Shown: one piece after another, positions 35,721 to 46,461 of the stretch | Numbering within the stretch: the first letter of the stretch is position 1 | Layout of the letters: each line of letters starts with the position of its first letter | DNA from: Gimesia sp. | GTDB lineage: Bacteria > Planctomycetota > Planctomycetia > Planctomycetales > Planctomycetaceae | Assembly: GCF_040219335.1 (NCBI RefSeq) | Contig: NZ_JAVJSQ010000015.1 | Location: 393,693-457,692, forward strand | Direction of reading: 5' to 3' | Length of the DNA stretch: 64,000 bases | The notes under the pieces: generated by a model | What the model saw: the letters and a program-made list of their open reading frames with translations, nothing else | Database searches by the model: none | Told to the model about the DNA's origin: nothing | Translations under genes and position numbers: made by a program

Positions 35721-37133
35721 ATGACTCCTCGGGAAGTGCTCGCCCTCTGTCGTGAACGGGAAATTCAGGCCATTGACCTGCGGTTTATGGATTTTCCCGG
35801 GACACAAAAACATTTTACGATTCCTGCTAAGATCTTAGTAGAAAAGAGCTTCGAAGACGGTTTTGGCTTTGACGGCTCTTCGATGCGGGGCTGGAAAGCG
35901 ATTAACGAAAGCGACATGCTGGTTGTTCCGCAGCCGGATACTGCCTTTGTTGATCCCTTCATGCCCAATACGCTGGTGATGACCTGTAACATCCAGGACC
36001 CGATCACGCGCGAGGATTATGCCAAAGATCCGCGCAATGTTGCCCGAAAAGCAGAAAGCTACATGCGGTCCACAAAAATCGCGGATGTAGCCAATTTTGG
36101 CCCCGAAGCGGAGTTCTTCATCTTCGACGATGTTCGTTTTGACCAGAATGAACACGAATGCTATTACCATGTGGACAGTATCGAAGGACAGTGGAACCGG
36201 GGTAAGGCGGGCAGTGGTCCCAACGCCGGTTACAAGATCCGACACAAAGAGGGTTACTTCCCGGTACCCCCGGCTGACACATTGCAGGAAGCCCGTACTG
36301 AAATGATGCTGGCGCTGATGGATTGCGGCGTCGATGTGGAGGCCCAGCACCACGAAGTGGCGACCGGCGGTCAGTGCGAAATTGACATGAAATACGCTCC
36401 GCTGTTAAAGACGGCGGACAACCTGCTGCGCTACAAATATATTGTGAAGAACGTGGCGGCCAAGTATGGCAAATCCGCGACGTTCATGCCGAAACCGTTG
36501 TGGAACGATAACGGCTCGGGGCTGCATCTGCATATGTCACTCTGGAAAGAGGGCAAGCCTTTGTTTGCGGGGTCCCGTTATGGGGGGCTCAGCGAACTGG
36601 GGATGTATGCGATGGGCGGAATTCTCAAACATGCTCCTGCGTTGTTTGCGTTCTGCTGTCCTACAACGAACAGTTACAAACGTCTGATCTCCGGTTTTGA
36701 AGCACCGATCAATCTGACTTACAGTTACCGCAACCGATCGGCGGCAATCCGGATTCCGGTCCACAGTCCACATCCGGAAAACAAGCGGTTTGAATTTCGC
36801 TGCCCCGATTCGTCTTCGAATCCGTACCTGGCGATGTCGGCAGTACTGATGGCGATGCTGGACGGGATTCAGAACAAGATCGATCCAGGGCATCCGCTGG
36901 AAAAAGACATCTATGATCTGAAACCCGATGAACTGGCCGAACTGCCGGGAGTTCCAGTTTCGCTGGAAGAGTCGTTGCAGGCTTTACGCGACGACCACAA
37001 GTTCCTGCTGGTGGGTGATGTCTTCACTGAAGACGTGATCGATACCTGGATCTGGTATAAGACCAGCCACGAAGTGGCCGCTCTGCGTGAGCGTCCTCAT
37101 CCCTTTGAATTCGCGATGTATTACGACATCTGA
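35721..37133 (+). CDS. glnA: Glutamine synthetase, type I
   Basis: A 470-residue GSI enzyme that makes glutamine from glutamate, ammonia and ATP. Visible motifs: FGFDGSSMRGW, the metal-site FGPEAEFFIFDDV, NGSGLHLHMSLWK, and the RNRSAAIRIP active-site strand. Tyr398 lies in IYDLKPDE at the position of the adenylylated tyrosine of E. coli GlnA, so regulation by adenylylation is plausible. ATG 35721 is chosen over ATG 35694 because an AGGA ribosome binding site precedes it and the resulting length matches the family. Confidence 0.96.
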   Translation: MTPREVLALCREREIQAIDLRFMDFPGTQKHFTIPAKILVEKSFEDGFGFDGSSMRGWKAINESDMLVVPQPDTAFVDPFMPNTLVMTCNIQDPITREDYAKDPRNVARKAESYMRSTKIADVANFGPEAEFFIFDDVRFDQNEHECYYHVDSIEGQWNRGKAGSGPNAGYKIRHKEGYFPVPPADTLQEARTEMMLALMDCGVDVEAQHHEVATGGQCEIDMKYAPLLKTADNLLRYKYIVKNVAAKYGKSATFMPKPLWNDNGSGLHLHMSLWKEGKPLFAGSRYGGLSELGMYAMGGILKHAPALFAFCCPTTNSYKRLISGFEAPINLTYSYRNRSAAIRIPVHSPHPENKRFEFRCPDSSSNPYLAMSAVLMAMLDGIQNKIDPGHPLEKDIYDLKPDELAELPGVPVSLEESLQALRDDHKFLLVGDVFTEDVIDTWIWYKTSHEVAALRERPHPFEFAMYYDI

Positions 37134-37160
37134 TCGCGGGCCTGTCGGAAGCGATATATC

Positions 37161-39548
37161 CTACGGGAAGCAGTCCGCGATATTGATGACATTTCCAGTA
37201 GTGATTACAGGGACGTTGTTGTTGTTCGTCGAGAGGTTCGGCAGATCTTCGATTTTGATAACGCCTCCGAAGTTGGTGCTGAATTCAAACAGATGATACG
37301 CGGTGTTGTTTAAGATCTCCATACAGAGTTCGGAGCCGGAATCTTCCGAGTAGATCAGCAGGTCTTCGGCGGTATTTGCGCTGTTGGTGAAGTTGTTCTG
37401 ATTGATGCGCATCCGGGCTGCTGCTCCGGATTTCACGTCGGTCCGCAGGTTGTACTGGTTGGGTCCGAAGGTGTTGTCCGTGAGGAAAATGTCGTGGCTG
37501 GTGCCCAGACCGATGTCGGCGATGAAGCCATAGGCGAAGACTTCTGAATCATCGGGATCCGAGATCAGGTTCTGGCTGACGTTGGTAGTAGTGGCTCCTG
37601 CGGTCTGCAGTTCGAGCCAGATTGCCCTGCCGAGTGTCGCGTGGTCGTTGGTGACGATTTTGTTATCGATGATATCCGTCATCGCAGAGCCGTTCAGATG
37701 ACTGACCTGAATGCCGTTAAAGATGCCAGATCCCGTGAGGGGACCGTCTTCATTAAAAATGGTATTGCCGGAGATGGTGGTGTGTGTGGTGCCGGTCGAG
37801 TTGCCCTGATACTTGATACCTCCTGCGAGAGAGAAGTCGAAGCCGGTAATAATATTGTCGCGGATGCGGGTAGTAATATCCCCGGCGTTCGCGGTGATAT
37901 TGATGCCGTAGTCGGAGCCCTGGACTTCACTGGTGATCGTGTTGCGATCGATGTCGATCTGGGCGTCATTATTGACGGAGACGGAAATGGCGTCGCCGAA
38001 GACAGCCGGGCCTGCGTCGCTGGCCAGACTTCTGAGGGTGTTATCCGCGATGACGATCCGGCCGGAACTGTTAACGATTTCAATCATGTCGTCATCGATG
38101 GCTTCCAGTGTGTTGTTGCGGATGAAGATGTCGCGTGCGTTTTTCAGGAAGATGCCGTTATTGGCATCGTTGGTGATTGTGTTGTGGGTAATTGTGATCT
38201 GCTGCGCACCGTCGGCCCTGATGGAGGGGCTTTCGTCAATTGTGACAATCCGGAAGCCGGAGAGCAGGGTGCGATCATTCATGGTAAAGCTGCCGTTGAT
38301 CTGCGGGAAGAGTCCGGTGTTGGAACCGGGCAGCAGCTGCTGACCAAACTGGGTGTTGATGAACTGGGCGGGGCCTGAAGACATCACCTGTGTACCGGGG
38401 GCGAGAGTGAAGTCGCCGGTTTCGGAAGTGCCGCGATGATCGAAGACGATCAGATCACCTGCCTGGGTGCGTGTGTCGTTAAACGCTTTGGTGAGTGTTT
38501 CGTAGGGATCTTCAAAAGAGCCATCGCTGTTGCCCCCCGCGGCGACGTGCATGAAGTAGTAGGGATTGCCGGTGGCGGGATTACGAATGAGTGTATTGCT
38601 GGCGCTGGCGTGTTCCTGATTATCGACGACGATGGCGCGAAGTCGTTCGGGGCTTTCGCCGAGACGATCCCGGGCGGTGAGGTCCATGCGGGGACCGTTT
38701 TTGAGTCCGGTGATGCTGGGCCACTGGAACGAGACGGAGAAGTTGACAGTGGTATCGAAGACGCGGTCGTTCTGGACGCTGAGGTTGAGGGCGACCTGGT
38801 CGTTGATGCGGCTTTCGATGCGGGACTTCCAGCCCCAGGCCTGTTGACTGCCTTGCGCCTGGAAGTGGTACCAGCCGGCGAAGGCACGGACGTCGGTATT
38901 GAAACCGGTGAGAACTCTGCGACCGGCTTCCATGTCGACGCCGGTCATCGCGGCCTGGTAAAAGCGGGTGAGCGTTCCCCCGTAGAGGTAGTGGCCGGAG
39001 AAATAATAGTTGCCTGTGCCGGACATGCTGGAGCCCCACTGCTTCCGCCGGGTGCCTGTGGGGACATACCAGTTGAGGCGGCCTTCCCAGAAATCGCCGA
39101 TGAGTTCAGCCCCACCTGAGACCTGGCTGAAGTTGGCGTAGCCGGCGTTCCGAGTATCGTAGTAGAGGTACGCGCCGACGGTGTGTTCCCATTCGGGAAG
39201 ATAGCGGCGGGCACCAAAGCCGACGTTAGAGCCGAGGTTCGTGCTGTCGGAGTCGATCAGAAGTCGGGCGTCGAGGAAGAACAGCGAGTTGCTGTCTTCA
39301 CCTTCGAAAAGGGGCAGGAAGCCGTCGAAGGATGAGAGTCCGCCGATGCGTCCAATGGTATCACCGGCCTGGTAGCGATAGCCGAAATGGGGATGGTAGC
39401 GTCCAAACCAGTCGGCATCCCCAAAGAGTTCCGCCACATCTGCCTGGACATTTTCTGACTGCGGCGCAGGGCTGGTCTCCTGTGTGCTCGCCAGTAAGCT
39501 CAGAGGTAAGCAGAAGAATGTGAATAATCCCAGCCAGGCCCGCTTCAT
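37161..39548 (-). CDS. Inverse-autotransporter-type beta-barrel protein with beta-helix passenger (paralogue 1)
   Basis: A 795-residue surface protein. A signal peptide (MKRAWLGLFTFFCLPLSLLA) is followed by an intimin/invasin-like barrel domain (about residues 40-310) with GRYHPHFGYRYQAGDTIGRI, GARRYLPEWEHTVGAYLYYD and NWYVPTGTRR. The passenger (about 330-795) has parallel beta-helix repeats such as ITHNTITND and IRDNIITGFD. In type Ve secretion the N-terminal barrel inserts in the outer membrane and exposes the C-terminal passenger. An adhesin role is likely; the ligand is unknown. It is the shortest of three tandem paralogues and converges on glnA. Confidence 0.8.
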   Translation of the reverse strand: MKRAWLGLFTFFCLPLSLLASTQETSPAPQSENVQADVAELFGDADWFGRYHPHFGYRYQAGDTIGRIGGLSSFDGFLPLFEGEDSNSLFFLDARLLIDSDSTNLGSNVGFGARRYLPEWEHTVGAYLYYDTRNAGYANFSQVSGGAELIGDFWEGRLNWYVPTGTRRKQWGSSMSGTGNYYFSGHYLYGGTLTRFYQAAMTGVDMEAGRRVLTGFNTDVRAFAGWYHFQAQGSQQAWGWKSRIESRINDQVALNLSVQNDRVFDTTVNFSVSFQWPSITGLKNGPRMDLTARDRLGESPERLRAIVVDNQEHASASNTLIRNPATGNPYYFMHVAAGGNSDGSFEDPYETLTKAFNDTRTQAGDLIVFDHRGTSETGDFTLAPGTQVMSSGPAQFINTQFGQQLLPGSNTGLFPQINGSFTMNDRTLLSGFRIVTIDESPSIRADGAQQITITHNTITNDANNGIFLKNARDIFIRNNTLEAIDDDMIEIVNSSGRIVIADNTLRSLASDAGPAVFGDAISVSVNNDAQIDIDRNTITSEVQGSDYGINITANAGDITTRIRDNIITGFDFSLAGGIKYQGNSTGTTHTTISGNTIFNEDGPLTGSGIFNGIQVSHLNGSAMTDIIDNKIVTNDHATLGRAIWLELQTAGATTTNVSQNLISDPDDSEVFAYGFIADIGLGTSHDIFLTDNTFGPNQYNLRTDVKSGAAARMRINQNNFTNSANTAEDLLIYSEDSGSELCMEILNNTAYHLFEFSTNFGGVIKIEDLPNLSTNNNNVPVITTGNVINIADCFP

Positions 39549-39797
39549 GGAATCTATCCCGTAGATGCTCTCGTCTAAATCAAAACCGTTGAAGTTTTTT
39601 TCGACGAGAGACTACAGGGGCTTCAATCAGGATACGTTAAATGTATACGGTTCCTGACAGTTGTTCTGGTTGGTTAAGCTGGGGGCAATGGGCGGCGGCT
39701 GAGCGTTGTGACATATCAGTGCTGGTACAATTGTGAATGCTTTCAGCAGGGAATCAGTCTTGCATGCAGCCTGAGTTTCAGCAGAAATTGCCGGTTG

Positions 39798-42704
39798 TTA
39801 TGGGGCATTCTGCACATTTCCGATGGTCGTGATTGAGGCGCCGTTATTATTGATCTGCAGGTTCGGCAGATCCTCAACAAGTATCTCTCCCCCCAATACG
39901 GCTTCGAAGTACAGAGATGTATCGGTGTTGTTCCCCGTTACATCCAACAGAAGCGAATTCGATCCAAACGAGGTGAAGACATCAAGTCCTCGTCCGCCAA
40001 TCCCGGCGCTGCCGTTGAGGATGTTGTCGTGGATCTGGACGTTGGCAGAAGCGCCAGATATTGTGTCCGCCACGATCTCGATGCCGTCATCAAAGACTCC
40101 CCCGTATTGAGCAATCTTGTTTTTATTTATGAAGAGAGTGTTGTTTGTACCCCGATCAATGTCCACGGCAATCCCGTCGGTAAACAAGGCCAAATTATTG
40201 TCATCAGAGATAATGTTCTCTGTGATATAAGAAGTCGTGGTCCCTGTTGTATTCAGGTTGAGATAGATGCTGGTTCCAAACAGATTTCCGACATCGTCTG
40301 AGTCGATCGTGTTCTGCGAGATCGTCGTCGTGGCAGAACCATCATCGTAAATCACGTTGATCGCATTTCCAAAGGCCCCCGCGGTATTGTTGATTGTGTT
40401 GTTGGAAATGTTGGTGGTCATCACCCCATTCGCAGTACCGTGGAATGTGATGGCATCGCCGAAGGCGCCAATTGTGTTGGTGATGGTGTTACCGGTAATC
40501 GTGGTGTCTACGACGCCGGTTGAGTTACTGGTAAAATCAATCCCATTTCCGAAGGCGTCCACGAAACTAGTAATCTGGTTGTCTCTGATGCGTGTCGTCA
40601 CATCCCCGGAACTGGCTGTGACTTCAATTCCCGAACCGGCAAGCGCAATCACACTGGTAATGGTATTGTTGTCGATGTCAACGTTCGCATTTCCATTGAG
40701 GGTGACGTCTATACCGGTACTAAAGGCAGTTACAATACTTCTGATTGTGTTGCCGCTGATGGTACCGTTTCCACTACCACTCACCGAGATGCCATCAGAG
40801 TCGGCATTGTTGATCGTATTGGAAGAGAAATTGAAGTTGTTGACATTCACCCCGTTGATACCGTATGTACTGGGTGAATTGATCGTGGTGTTTTTGATGG
40901 TGATATTATTCGAGTTGACGATTTGGACGCCTGAGAACCCACTGTTATTGAATGTCCCGCCGTTGAGTGTGACGCTCCCGCTTACATTATTGATATCCAG
41001 CGGTGCCAGAGTGGTGTTGCTGGTGTTCAACTCGGCGATTGTGATATTCGCTGAGCTGTCGTCGATATCCACGGCTGTCGATCCATTGGTGGTTGTGATT
41101 TGACCGAACTCAATTGTTCCGCCAGAATTCGCAATTACGACCGCATTACCGTTGGTATTCGTAATGGAGCTGTTGGTAAAGGTCACATCAGCCGCGTTTT
41201 GGCTGCCCGTAATTGATACGCCCAGCCCATCCGTTTTTGTGAGGGGGGTTTGGTCGAATGTGGCGGGGCCTGTTAAATTTGTCAGACTGATAGCCGTACC
41301 AGCTCCGTTATGATTGATCGTATTGTTCGAGACCATCAGGTTCCCCACGCCATTGGCAATAATCGAAGAACCAGCACCAGTGGTGGTGATATCAAACCCG
41401 GAGAGGACACTGTTATTGCTCATCGTGAAGCTACCCGTGATGTCCGGGTTAATACCGGTACCGGAGTCGGGCAGCTGGAGCGATCCGAACTGGGAGTTGA
41501 TGAACTGTGCGGGTCCTTCGGAGAGGACCTGTGTATTGTCAGCCAGGACGAAGTTACCGGTTTCCGAACCGTCGCGGTGGTCGTAGACGATCAGGTCGCC
41601 AGCTTGAGTCCGTGGATCAGCGAAGGCAGCGGCGAGGGTGGCGTAGGGATCTTCGTAGGAGCCGTCACTGTTCCCACCGGTGGCGACGTGCATGAAGTAA
41701 TACGGGTTGCCGGTTGATGGATTGATAATCAGGCCGCCGTTAGGATCCTGGACTTCCTGGTTGTCGACGACGATGGCACGAAGCCGTTCGGGGCTTTCAC
41801 CGAGACGATCCCAGGCTTTGAGATCGGAGCGGGGGCCGTTGCGGAGGCCGGTGATGCTGGGCCATTGAATGCCGACGGAAAAGTTGACCGTGGTATCGAA
41901 GACGCGGTCATTCTGCACGCTGAGATTCAGCGCGACCATATCCGAGATGCGGCTTTCGACGCGTGATTTCCAGCCCCAGGCCTGGGGGCTTCCGGATGCC
42001 TGGAAGTGGTACCAGCCCGCGTAGGCGCGGAGATCCATGTAGTCATTGGTGTAGAATTTGGCACCCGCTTCCATGTCGAGGCCTTTCATCGCGGCCTGGT
42101 AGTAACGGGTGAATGTGCCACCATACAGATAGTGGCCGATGAACTGGTAGCTGCCACCATTGTTGACGTGCGTGGTTGCATACTGCTTACGTGTAGTACC
42201 GGTGGGGACGTACCAGTTGAGGCGGGCGTCCCAGATATCACCCAGGGTTTCAATACCGCCGGAAATCTGATCAAAGTTGGCATAGCCGGCGTCGCGGGTG
42301 TCATGGTAGATGTAGCCCCCGATGGTCCGTTGATATTCGGGCAGATACTGACGGGCGCCGAGACCCACGTTGGAGCCGAGGTTGTGATTGTCGTCACCCA
42401 GAAGCAGGCGGGCGTCGATGAACATCAGCCAGTCACTGTCATCGCCTTCCAGTACGGGGAAGAAGGCATCGAAGGATGAGAGTCCACCGATGCGACCGAT
42501 GGTGTCTCCAGCCTGGTAACGGTAGCCGACATGCGGGCGATAGCGGCCGAACCAGGCAGAGTCGCCAAACAGTTCGCTGACATCGCCACTGACCTGGCCT
42601 CCTTCGAAGCCGGGGTCTACCGGTTCGGGATCGAAGGTATCTGCAGAGAGTGGGCTGGCGGTGCCACACAGGACTAACAGCAAGGCGAAGTACAGTCGTT
42701 TCAT
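39798..42704 (-). CDS. Inverse-autotransporter-type beta-barrel protein with beta-helix passenger (paralogue 2)
   Basis: A 968-residue paralogue of its neighbours. After the signal peptide (MKRLYFALLLVLCGTASPLS) comes the conserved barrel (GRYRPHVGYRYQAGDTIGRI, GARQYLPEYQRTIGGYIYHD), then the junction YYFMHVATGGNSDGSYEDPY, then a long passenger of right-handed beta-helix coils rich in Asn, Thr and Ile (TISGNTIRS, TTITGNTITN). Base composition of the passenger is more AT-rich than the barrel. ATG 42704 is favoured over 42713 by the signal peptide, although the two are close. Spacers of about 200-250 bases separate the three genes, so each may have its own promoter. Confidence 0.8.
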   Translation of the reverse strand: MKRLYFALLLVLCGTASPLSADTFDPEPVDPGFEGGQVSGDVSELFGDSAWFGRYRPHVGYRYQAGDTIGRIGGLSSFDAFFPVLEGDDSDWLMFIDARLLLGDDNHNLGSNVGLGARQYLPEYQRTIGGYIYHDTRDAGYANFDQISGGIETLGDIWDARLNWYVPTGTTRKQYATTHVNNGGSYQFIGHYLYGGTFTRYYQAAMKGLDMEAGAKFYTNDYMDLRAYAGWYHFQASGSPQAWGWKSRVESRISDMVALNLSVQNDRVFDTTVNFSVGIQWPSITGLRNGPRSDLKAWDRLGESPERLRAIVVDNQEVQDPNGGLIINPSTGNPYYFMHVATGGNSDGSYEDPYATLAAAFADPRTQAGDLIVYDHRDGSETGNFVLADNTQVLSEGPAQFINSQFGSLQLPDSGTGINPDITGSFTMSNNSVLSGFDITTTGAGSSIIANGVGNLMVSNNTINHNGAGTAISLTNLTGPATFDQTPLTKTDGLGVSITGSQNAADVTFTNSSITNTNGNAVVIANSGGTIEFGQITTTNGSTAVDIDDSSANITIAELNTSNTTLAPLDINNVSGSVTLNGGTFNNSGFSGVQIVNSNNITIKNTTINSPSTYGINGVNVNNFNFSSNTINNADSDGISVSGSGNGTISGNTIRSIVTAFSTGIDVTLNGNANVDIDNNTITSVIALAGSGIEVTASSGDVTTRIRDNQITSFVDAFGNGIDFTSNSTGVVDTTITGNTITNTIGAFGDAITFHGTANGVMTTNISNNTINNTAGAFGNAINVIYDDGSATTTISQNTIDSDDVGNLFGTSIYLNLNTTGTTTSYITENIISDDNNLALFTDGIAVDIDRGTNNTLFINKNKIAQYGGVFDDGIEIVADTISGASANVQIHDNILNGSAGIGGRGLDVFTSFGSNSLLLDVTGNNTDTSLYFEAVLGGEILVEDLPNLQINNNGASITTIGNVQNAP

Positions 42705-42918
42705 GGATTCCATTCCAGAGAGAGTACGGTGGTTATCTGGAATATTCGTCTGTCACTACTTTCGATCTGAACGGTAAAATCCTGCAGGTCGTCAGAAGGG
42801 GATACTGTGTGTTGTACAGATCGGCTCAGTCAAAGCTGGTAAAAGATGACGGTTGGCGGGATGGTATGCCGGCTATGAAATCAGTGGGAGATTGTGCAGT
42901 ATTCGGGGAGTGTCTGGA

Positions 42919-45900
42919 TTAAGGCAGGAGCCAGTCGGTGGTGTTCTGGTAGGATCCGAGCCCCAGCAGGAGCACGATTGCGTTGCTGTTGTTGGCGGAG
43001 AGATTGCTGATGTCTTCAATCTTCGTGGTAGCTCCCAGGCCGCTGAGGAAGTTGAGCGTAGTCAGCAGGCTGGTGTCATTCCCGTCGACCTGCATACTGA
43101 TGGTGTTTGCATTCGCGACGCTGACATTGAGCCCGAAGTTGAGCAGGCCGTAGATCTGGTTGTCGTGAACCTGCACATGGGCCACATTGCTGACGCCGCT
43201 GTTACCCATGCGAATCCGAATTCCGTCATCCAGAATGTCGGTGGAACCGCCGAGCTCATTATTTGTGACATGCACGATGGTATCGTTGGTACCCCGGTCG
43301 ATGTCGACAAAGATGCCGTCATTCAGCAGGCCTGCAAGGGCGTCATCGGAGACGATGTTCTGATCGATGAAGGTTTCGGTGGCTCCGGTGGTATTCAGAT
43401 TCAGATAGATGCCGCCATTCATCAGGTTGAGCAGGTCGTCGGAATCGATGGTGTTGGAGACGATACTGGTCGTGGCGGAGCCGGCGTTATAGCGGACGTC
43501 GATGGCATCCCCAAAGATTCCCAGCGTATTTTCGACCGTGTTACCGCTGATAGTCAGGTTCGTGGTACCAGTGGAATTTCCGGTGAAATGAATCGCATCG
43601 CCGAAGCCGTTGGCAACGCTGGTGATCTGGTTGCCGCGAATGTTAATCGTGGAATTACCGGCGCCTGTCGTGACATCAATCCCGTTGCTGCCGATCGTGA
43701 GTATGCTGGAGATAATGTTGTTGTCGATGTCGAGGCTCGCATCACCGGAGGTTGAAACTTCAATCGCGTTGTCGAAGGCACTGAGCAGGCTGCGAATGGT
43801 GTTACCGCTGATGCTGCTGGTGCCGGTGAGATTCTGCACATAGATCCCATCCAGACTGACGTCGATAATCGTATTGCCGTTGAGATTCAGGTTATTCACG
43901 TTTTGAGCATAGATCCCGTAAGTGGTCGGGGTCTGCATCGTCACACCCTGGATGGTGACATTGGAAGAGTCGGTGATCTGTGCGCCTGCAGTTCCGATGC
44001 TGGTGAAAGTTCCTCCGTTGAGTGTGAAGCTGCCGGTCTGATTGTTGATGACCAGTGGACTGGTGGCGGCGTTATCGCTGTTGAGTTCTGCAATGGTGAT
44101 GTCAGCATTACCGCCGTTGATATTTGCTGAAACAGCTCCGTTCGTGGTCGTGATTGTTCCCAATTGAATGGAACCGCCGGCATTCTGGATGTCGATTCCT
44201 TCTCCGTCGGTGTTGGTGATGTCACTGCCAGTGAATGTGATGTTCGCATTACCGCCGGAAATCGAAACGGCGAGACCATCGTCTTTGGTGATGGGGGTTT
44301 GGTCGAAGGTGACGGTACCGCTGGAATCGGTCAGACTGACGGCGGTGTCTGCACCAGCATGATTGATAGAGCTGCTGGCCACCAGCAGGTTGCTGGTTCC
44401 CGTTGCAGTAATCGAAGTACCTGTCGGATTGGACGCGGGAGTGTTGATGGTCAGGTTGCGGAGCGTGATCTCGGTGGAATCGGTCAGCTGCACCCCGGCG
44501 ACGCCACTGTTGGTAATCGTACCCTGTTTGACTTCCAGGCTGCCGGTCAGCTGATTGACGGCCAGGGCGCTGTTCGAGGCATTTGTACTGTTGAGTTCGT
44601 CGATGGTGATGTGCGCCGTGCTGTTGTCGATGTTCACCGCAGTCGTTCCACCGGTTGCGGTGATTGAACCGAGCTGAATGGTGCCGCTGGAGTTCAGAAT
44701 ATCAACGGCGTTGGCACCAGTGCCTGTGATGGTGCTGTCAGTGAAAGTGACATCGGCGCTGCTGTTGTGGATGGAGATCGCGGTCCCGCTGGTTGCGGTG
44801 ATGGGGCTTTGATTGAAGGTAACGGGCCCCGTCAGGCCATTCAGATAAACGGCACTGCCTGCGTAAGAACTGTTGATCGTGTTCTGTGAGATCAACACAT
44901 TGCCCACGCCATTGGCGGTGATGGCAGGGCCACTGCCGTTGATCAGATTAAAGCCGGTGACTTCGGTATTGTGATGCATGGTGAAGCTGCCGGTGATCTG
45001 GGGAATCAGACCCGAGCCCGAGTCGGGAATCTGCAGCTGTCCGAACTGGGTGTTGATGTACTGTGCAGGCCCGGTCGAAAGGACGCGTGTATTCTGAGCG
45101 AGCACAAAGTTGCCGGCCTCGGAGGCATCGCGATGGTCGTAGACGATCAGATCACCCTGTTGTGTTCGTGGATCGGCGAAGGCCTTGGCGAGTGTTGCGT
45201 AAGGATCTTCGTAGGAGCCATCACTGTTGCCGCCGGTAGCGACGTGTGTGAAGTAGTAGGGATTCCCGGTAGCAGGGTTGATGACGGGAGTTCCGTTAGG
45301 ATCTTCCACGCTCCGGTTCTGTACGACAATGCTGCGGAGGCGTTCGGGAGTTTCCCCGAGTCGATCGCGGGCAACCAGACCGGCGGCGGGGCCGTCTCTC
45401 AGTCCGCTCAGGCTGGGCCACTGCACGGAGACGGCGAAGTTGACTGTGGTCTGGAAAATGTCATCGTGCTGCACACTGAGGTTGAGGGCCACGAGGTCCG
45501 AGATACGGGTTTCGACGCGTGATTTCCAGCCCCAGGCAGTGTCACTGTCCTGTGCCTGAAAGAAGTAGCAGCCTCCAAAGGCACGCAGGTCCGTCTTGTA
45601 GCCGGTGAAGACGCGAACGCCGGTCTCCAGGTCGGCCCCCAGTAGTGCATTTTGATAATACCGGGTGATCGCTCCGGTGTAGAGTTGATGATTGACGAAG
45701 CGGAAGGTGCCTCCGGGAACCAGTTCTTCGCCCCACTGTGACTGCGTCTGGCCGGTGGGGACATACCAGTTGACCCGCGTTTCAAACAGGTCGTCCATGA
45801 TTTCAAAACCGCCGGAAATCTGCTGGAACGAAGCCAGGCCGGTATCGCGTGTGTCGTGATAAACGTAAGCACCGAGGGTCTGATTCCAGCCGGGCAGGTA

Positions 45901-46281
45901 GCGACGGGCACCGACTCCGAGATTCGAGCCGAGGTTGTTGTTCTGATCGTCGAGCAGCAGTTGTGCGTCGACGAAAATCAGCCAGTCACTGTTGCAGTCT
46001 TCCAGCACGGGAAAGAACAGATCGAATGAGGAGAGCCCCCCGGTACGGCCGATGGTATCACCCAGCTCATGCCGGTAGCCGAAGTGGGGATGAAAGCGAC
46101 CGAACCAGGCGTGCTTGCCGAACAGTTCTGCGACGTCGGCATTGTAGCTTTCGTCGGTGGCATCATAGCTGACCCGGCCCGGACTCTCTTCGTAGCCGAG
46201 GTGATACGGATCGAAGGCAGCGGATGCCAGGGGGGGACTGGCAACCAGCAGAACGGTGATGGCAAGGTAGTGGCGGAGCAT
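42919..46281 (-). CDS. Inverse-autotransporter-type beta-barrel protein with beta-helix passenger (paralogue 3)
   Basis: A 1120-residue protein, longest of the three paralogues. Signal peptide MLRHYLAITVLLVASPPLAS, barrel with GRFHPHFGYRHELGDTIGRT and GARRYLPGWNQTLGAYVYHD, the same YYFTHVATGGNSDGSYEDPY junction, and the longest passenger, in which blocks such as VTFDQTPITKDDGLAVSI and TITTTNGAVSANI recur, implying internal duplication. The frame extends upstream to GTG 46311; ATG 46281 gives a normal signal peptide. The conserved barrel with passengers of different length suggests duplication followed by loss or gain of repeat blocks. Confidence 0.8.
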   Translation of the reverse strand: MLRHYLAITVLLVASPPLASAAFDPYHLGYEESPGRVSYDATDESYNADVAELFGKHAWFGRFHPHFGYRHELGDTIGRTGGLSSFDLFFPVLEDCNSDWLIFVDAQLLLDDQNNNLGSNLGVGARRYLPGWNQTLGAYVYHDTRDTGLASFQQISGGFEIMDDLFETRVNWYVPTGQTQSQWGEELVPGGTFRFVNHQLYTGAITRYYQNALLGADLETGVRVFTGYKTDLRAFGGCYFFQAQDSDTAWGWKSRVETRISDLVALNLSVQHDDIFQTTVNFAVSVQWPSLSGLRDGPAAGLVARDRLGETPERLRSIVVQNRSVEDPNGTPVINPATGNPYYFTHVATGGNSDGSYEDPYATLAKAFADPRTQQGDLIVYDHRDASEAGNFVLAQNTRVLSTGPAQYINTQFGQLQIPDSGSGLIPQITGSFTMHHNTEVTGFNLINGSGPAITANGVGNVLISQNTINSSYAGSAVYLNGLTGPVTFNQSPITATSGTAISIHNSSADVTFTDSTITGTGANAVDILNSSGTIQLGSITATGGTTAVNIDNSTAHITIDELNSTNASNSALAVNQLTGSLEVKQGTITNSGVAGVQLTDSTEITLRNLTINTPASNPTGTSITATGTSNLLVASSSINHAGADTAVSLTDSSGTVTFDQTPITKDDGLAVSISGGNANITFTGSDITNTDGEGIDIQNAGGSIQLGTITTTNGAVSANINGGNADITIAELNSDNAATSPLVINNQTGSFTLNGGTFTSIGTAGAQITDSSNVTIQGVTMQTPTTYGIYAQNVNNLNLNGNTIIDVSLDGIYVQNLTGTSSISGNTIRSLLSAFDNAIEVSTSGDASLDIDNNIISSILTIGSNGIDVTTGAGNSTINIRGNQITSVANGFGDAIHFTGNSTGTTNLTISGNTVENTLGIFGDAIDVRYNAGSATTSIVSNTIDSDDLLNLMNGGIYLNLNTTGATETFIDQNIVSDDALAGLLNDGIFVDIDRGTNDTIVHVTNNELGGSTDILDDGIRIRMGNSGVSNVAHVQVHDNQIYGLLNFGLNVSVANANTISMQVDGNDTSLLTTLNFLSGLGATTKIEDISNLSANNSNAIVLLLGLGSYQNTTDWLLP

Positions 46282-46461
46282 GTCGACTTTTCTGAAACGG
46301 AATCCCTTCACAGCTTCGAGTCTTCATGCCTGATTGTCGTCGCGCGTTTGTGGTGCGCTGCAAAGTTATGATTTTAAGGAGGGATCTACCACAGCATCGG
46401 ATGGGCGAAATTCGCGTCAGTCAAGATAGGGATAAGAGACAAAGCGATACTGTGCGAGTGT

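Noticed and set aside
42853..43755. 300-codon frame on the plus strand
   Set aside because: Antisense to the passenger of adhesin paralogue 3; Asp/Val/Gly-rich translation mirrors the Asn/Ile/Thr repeats.
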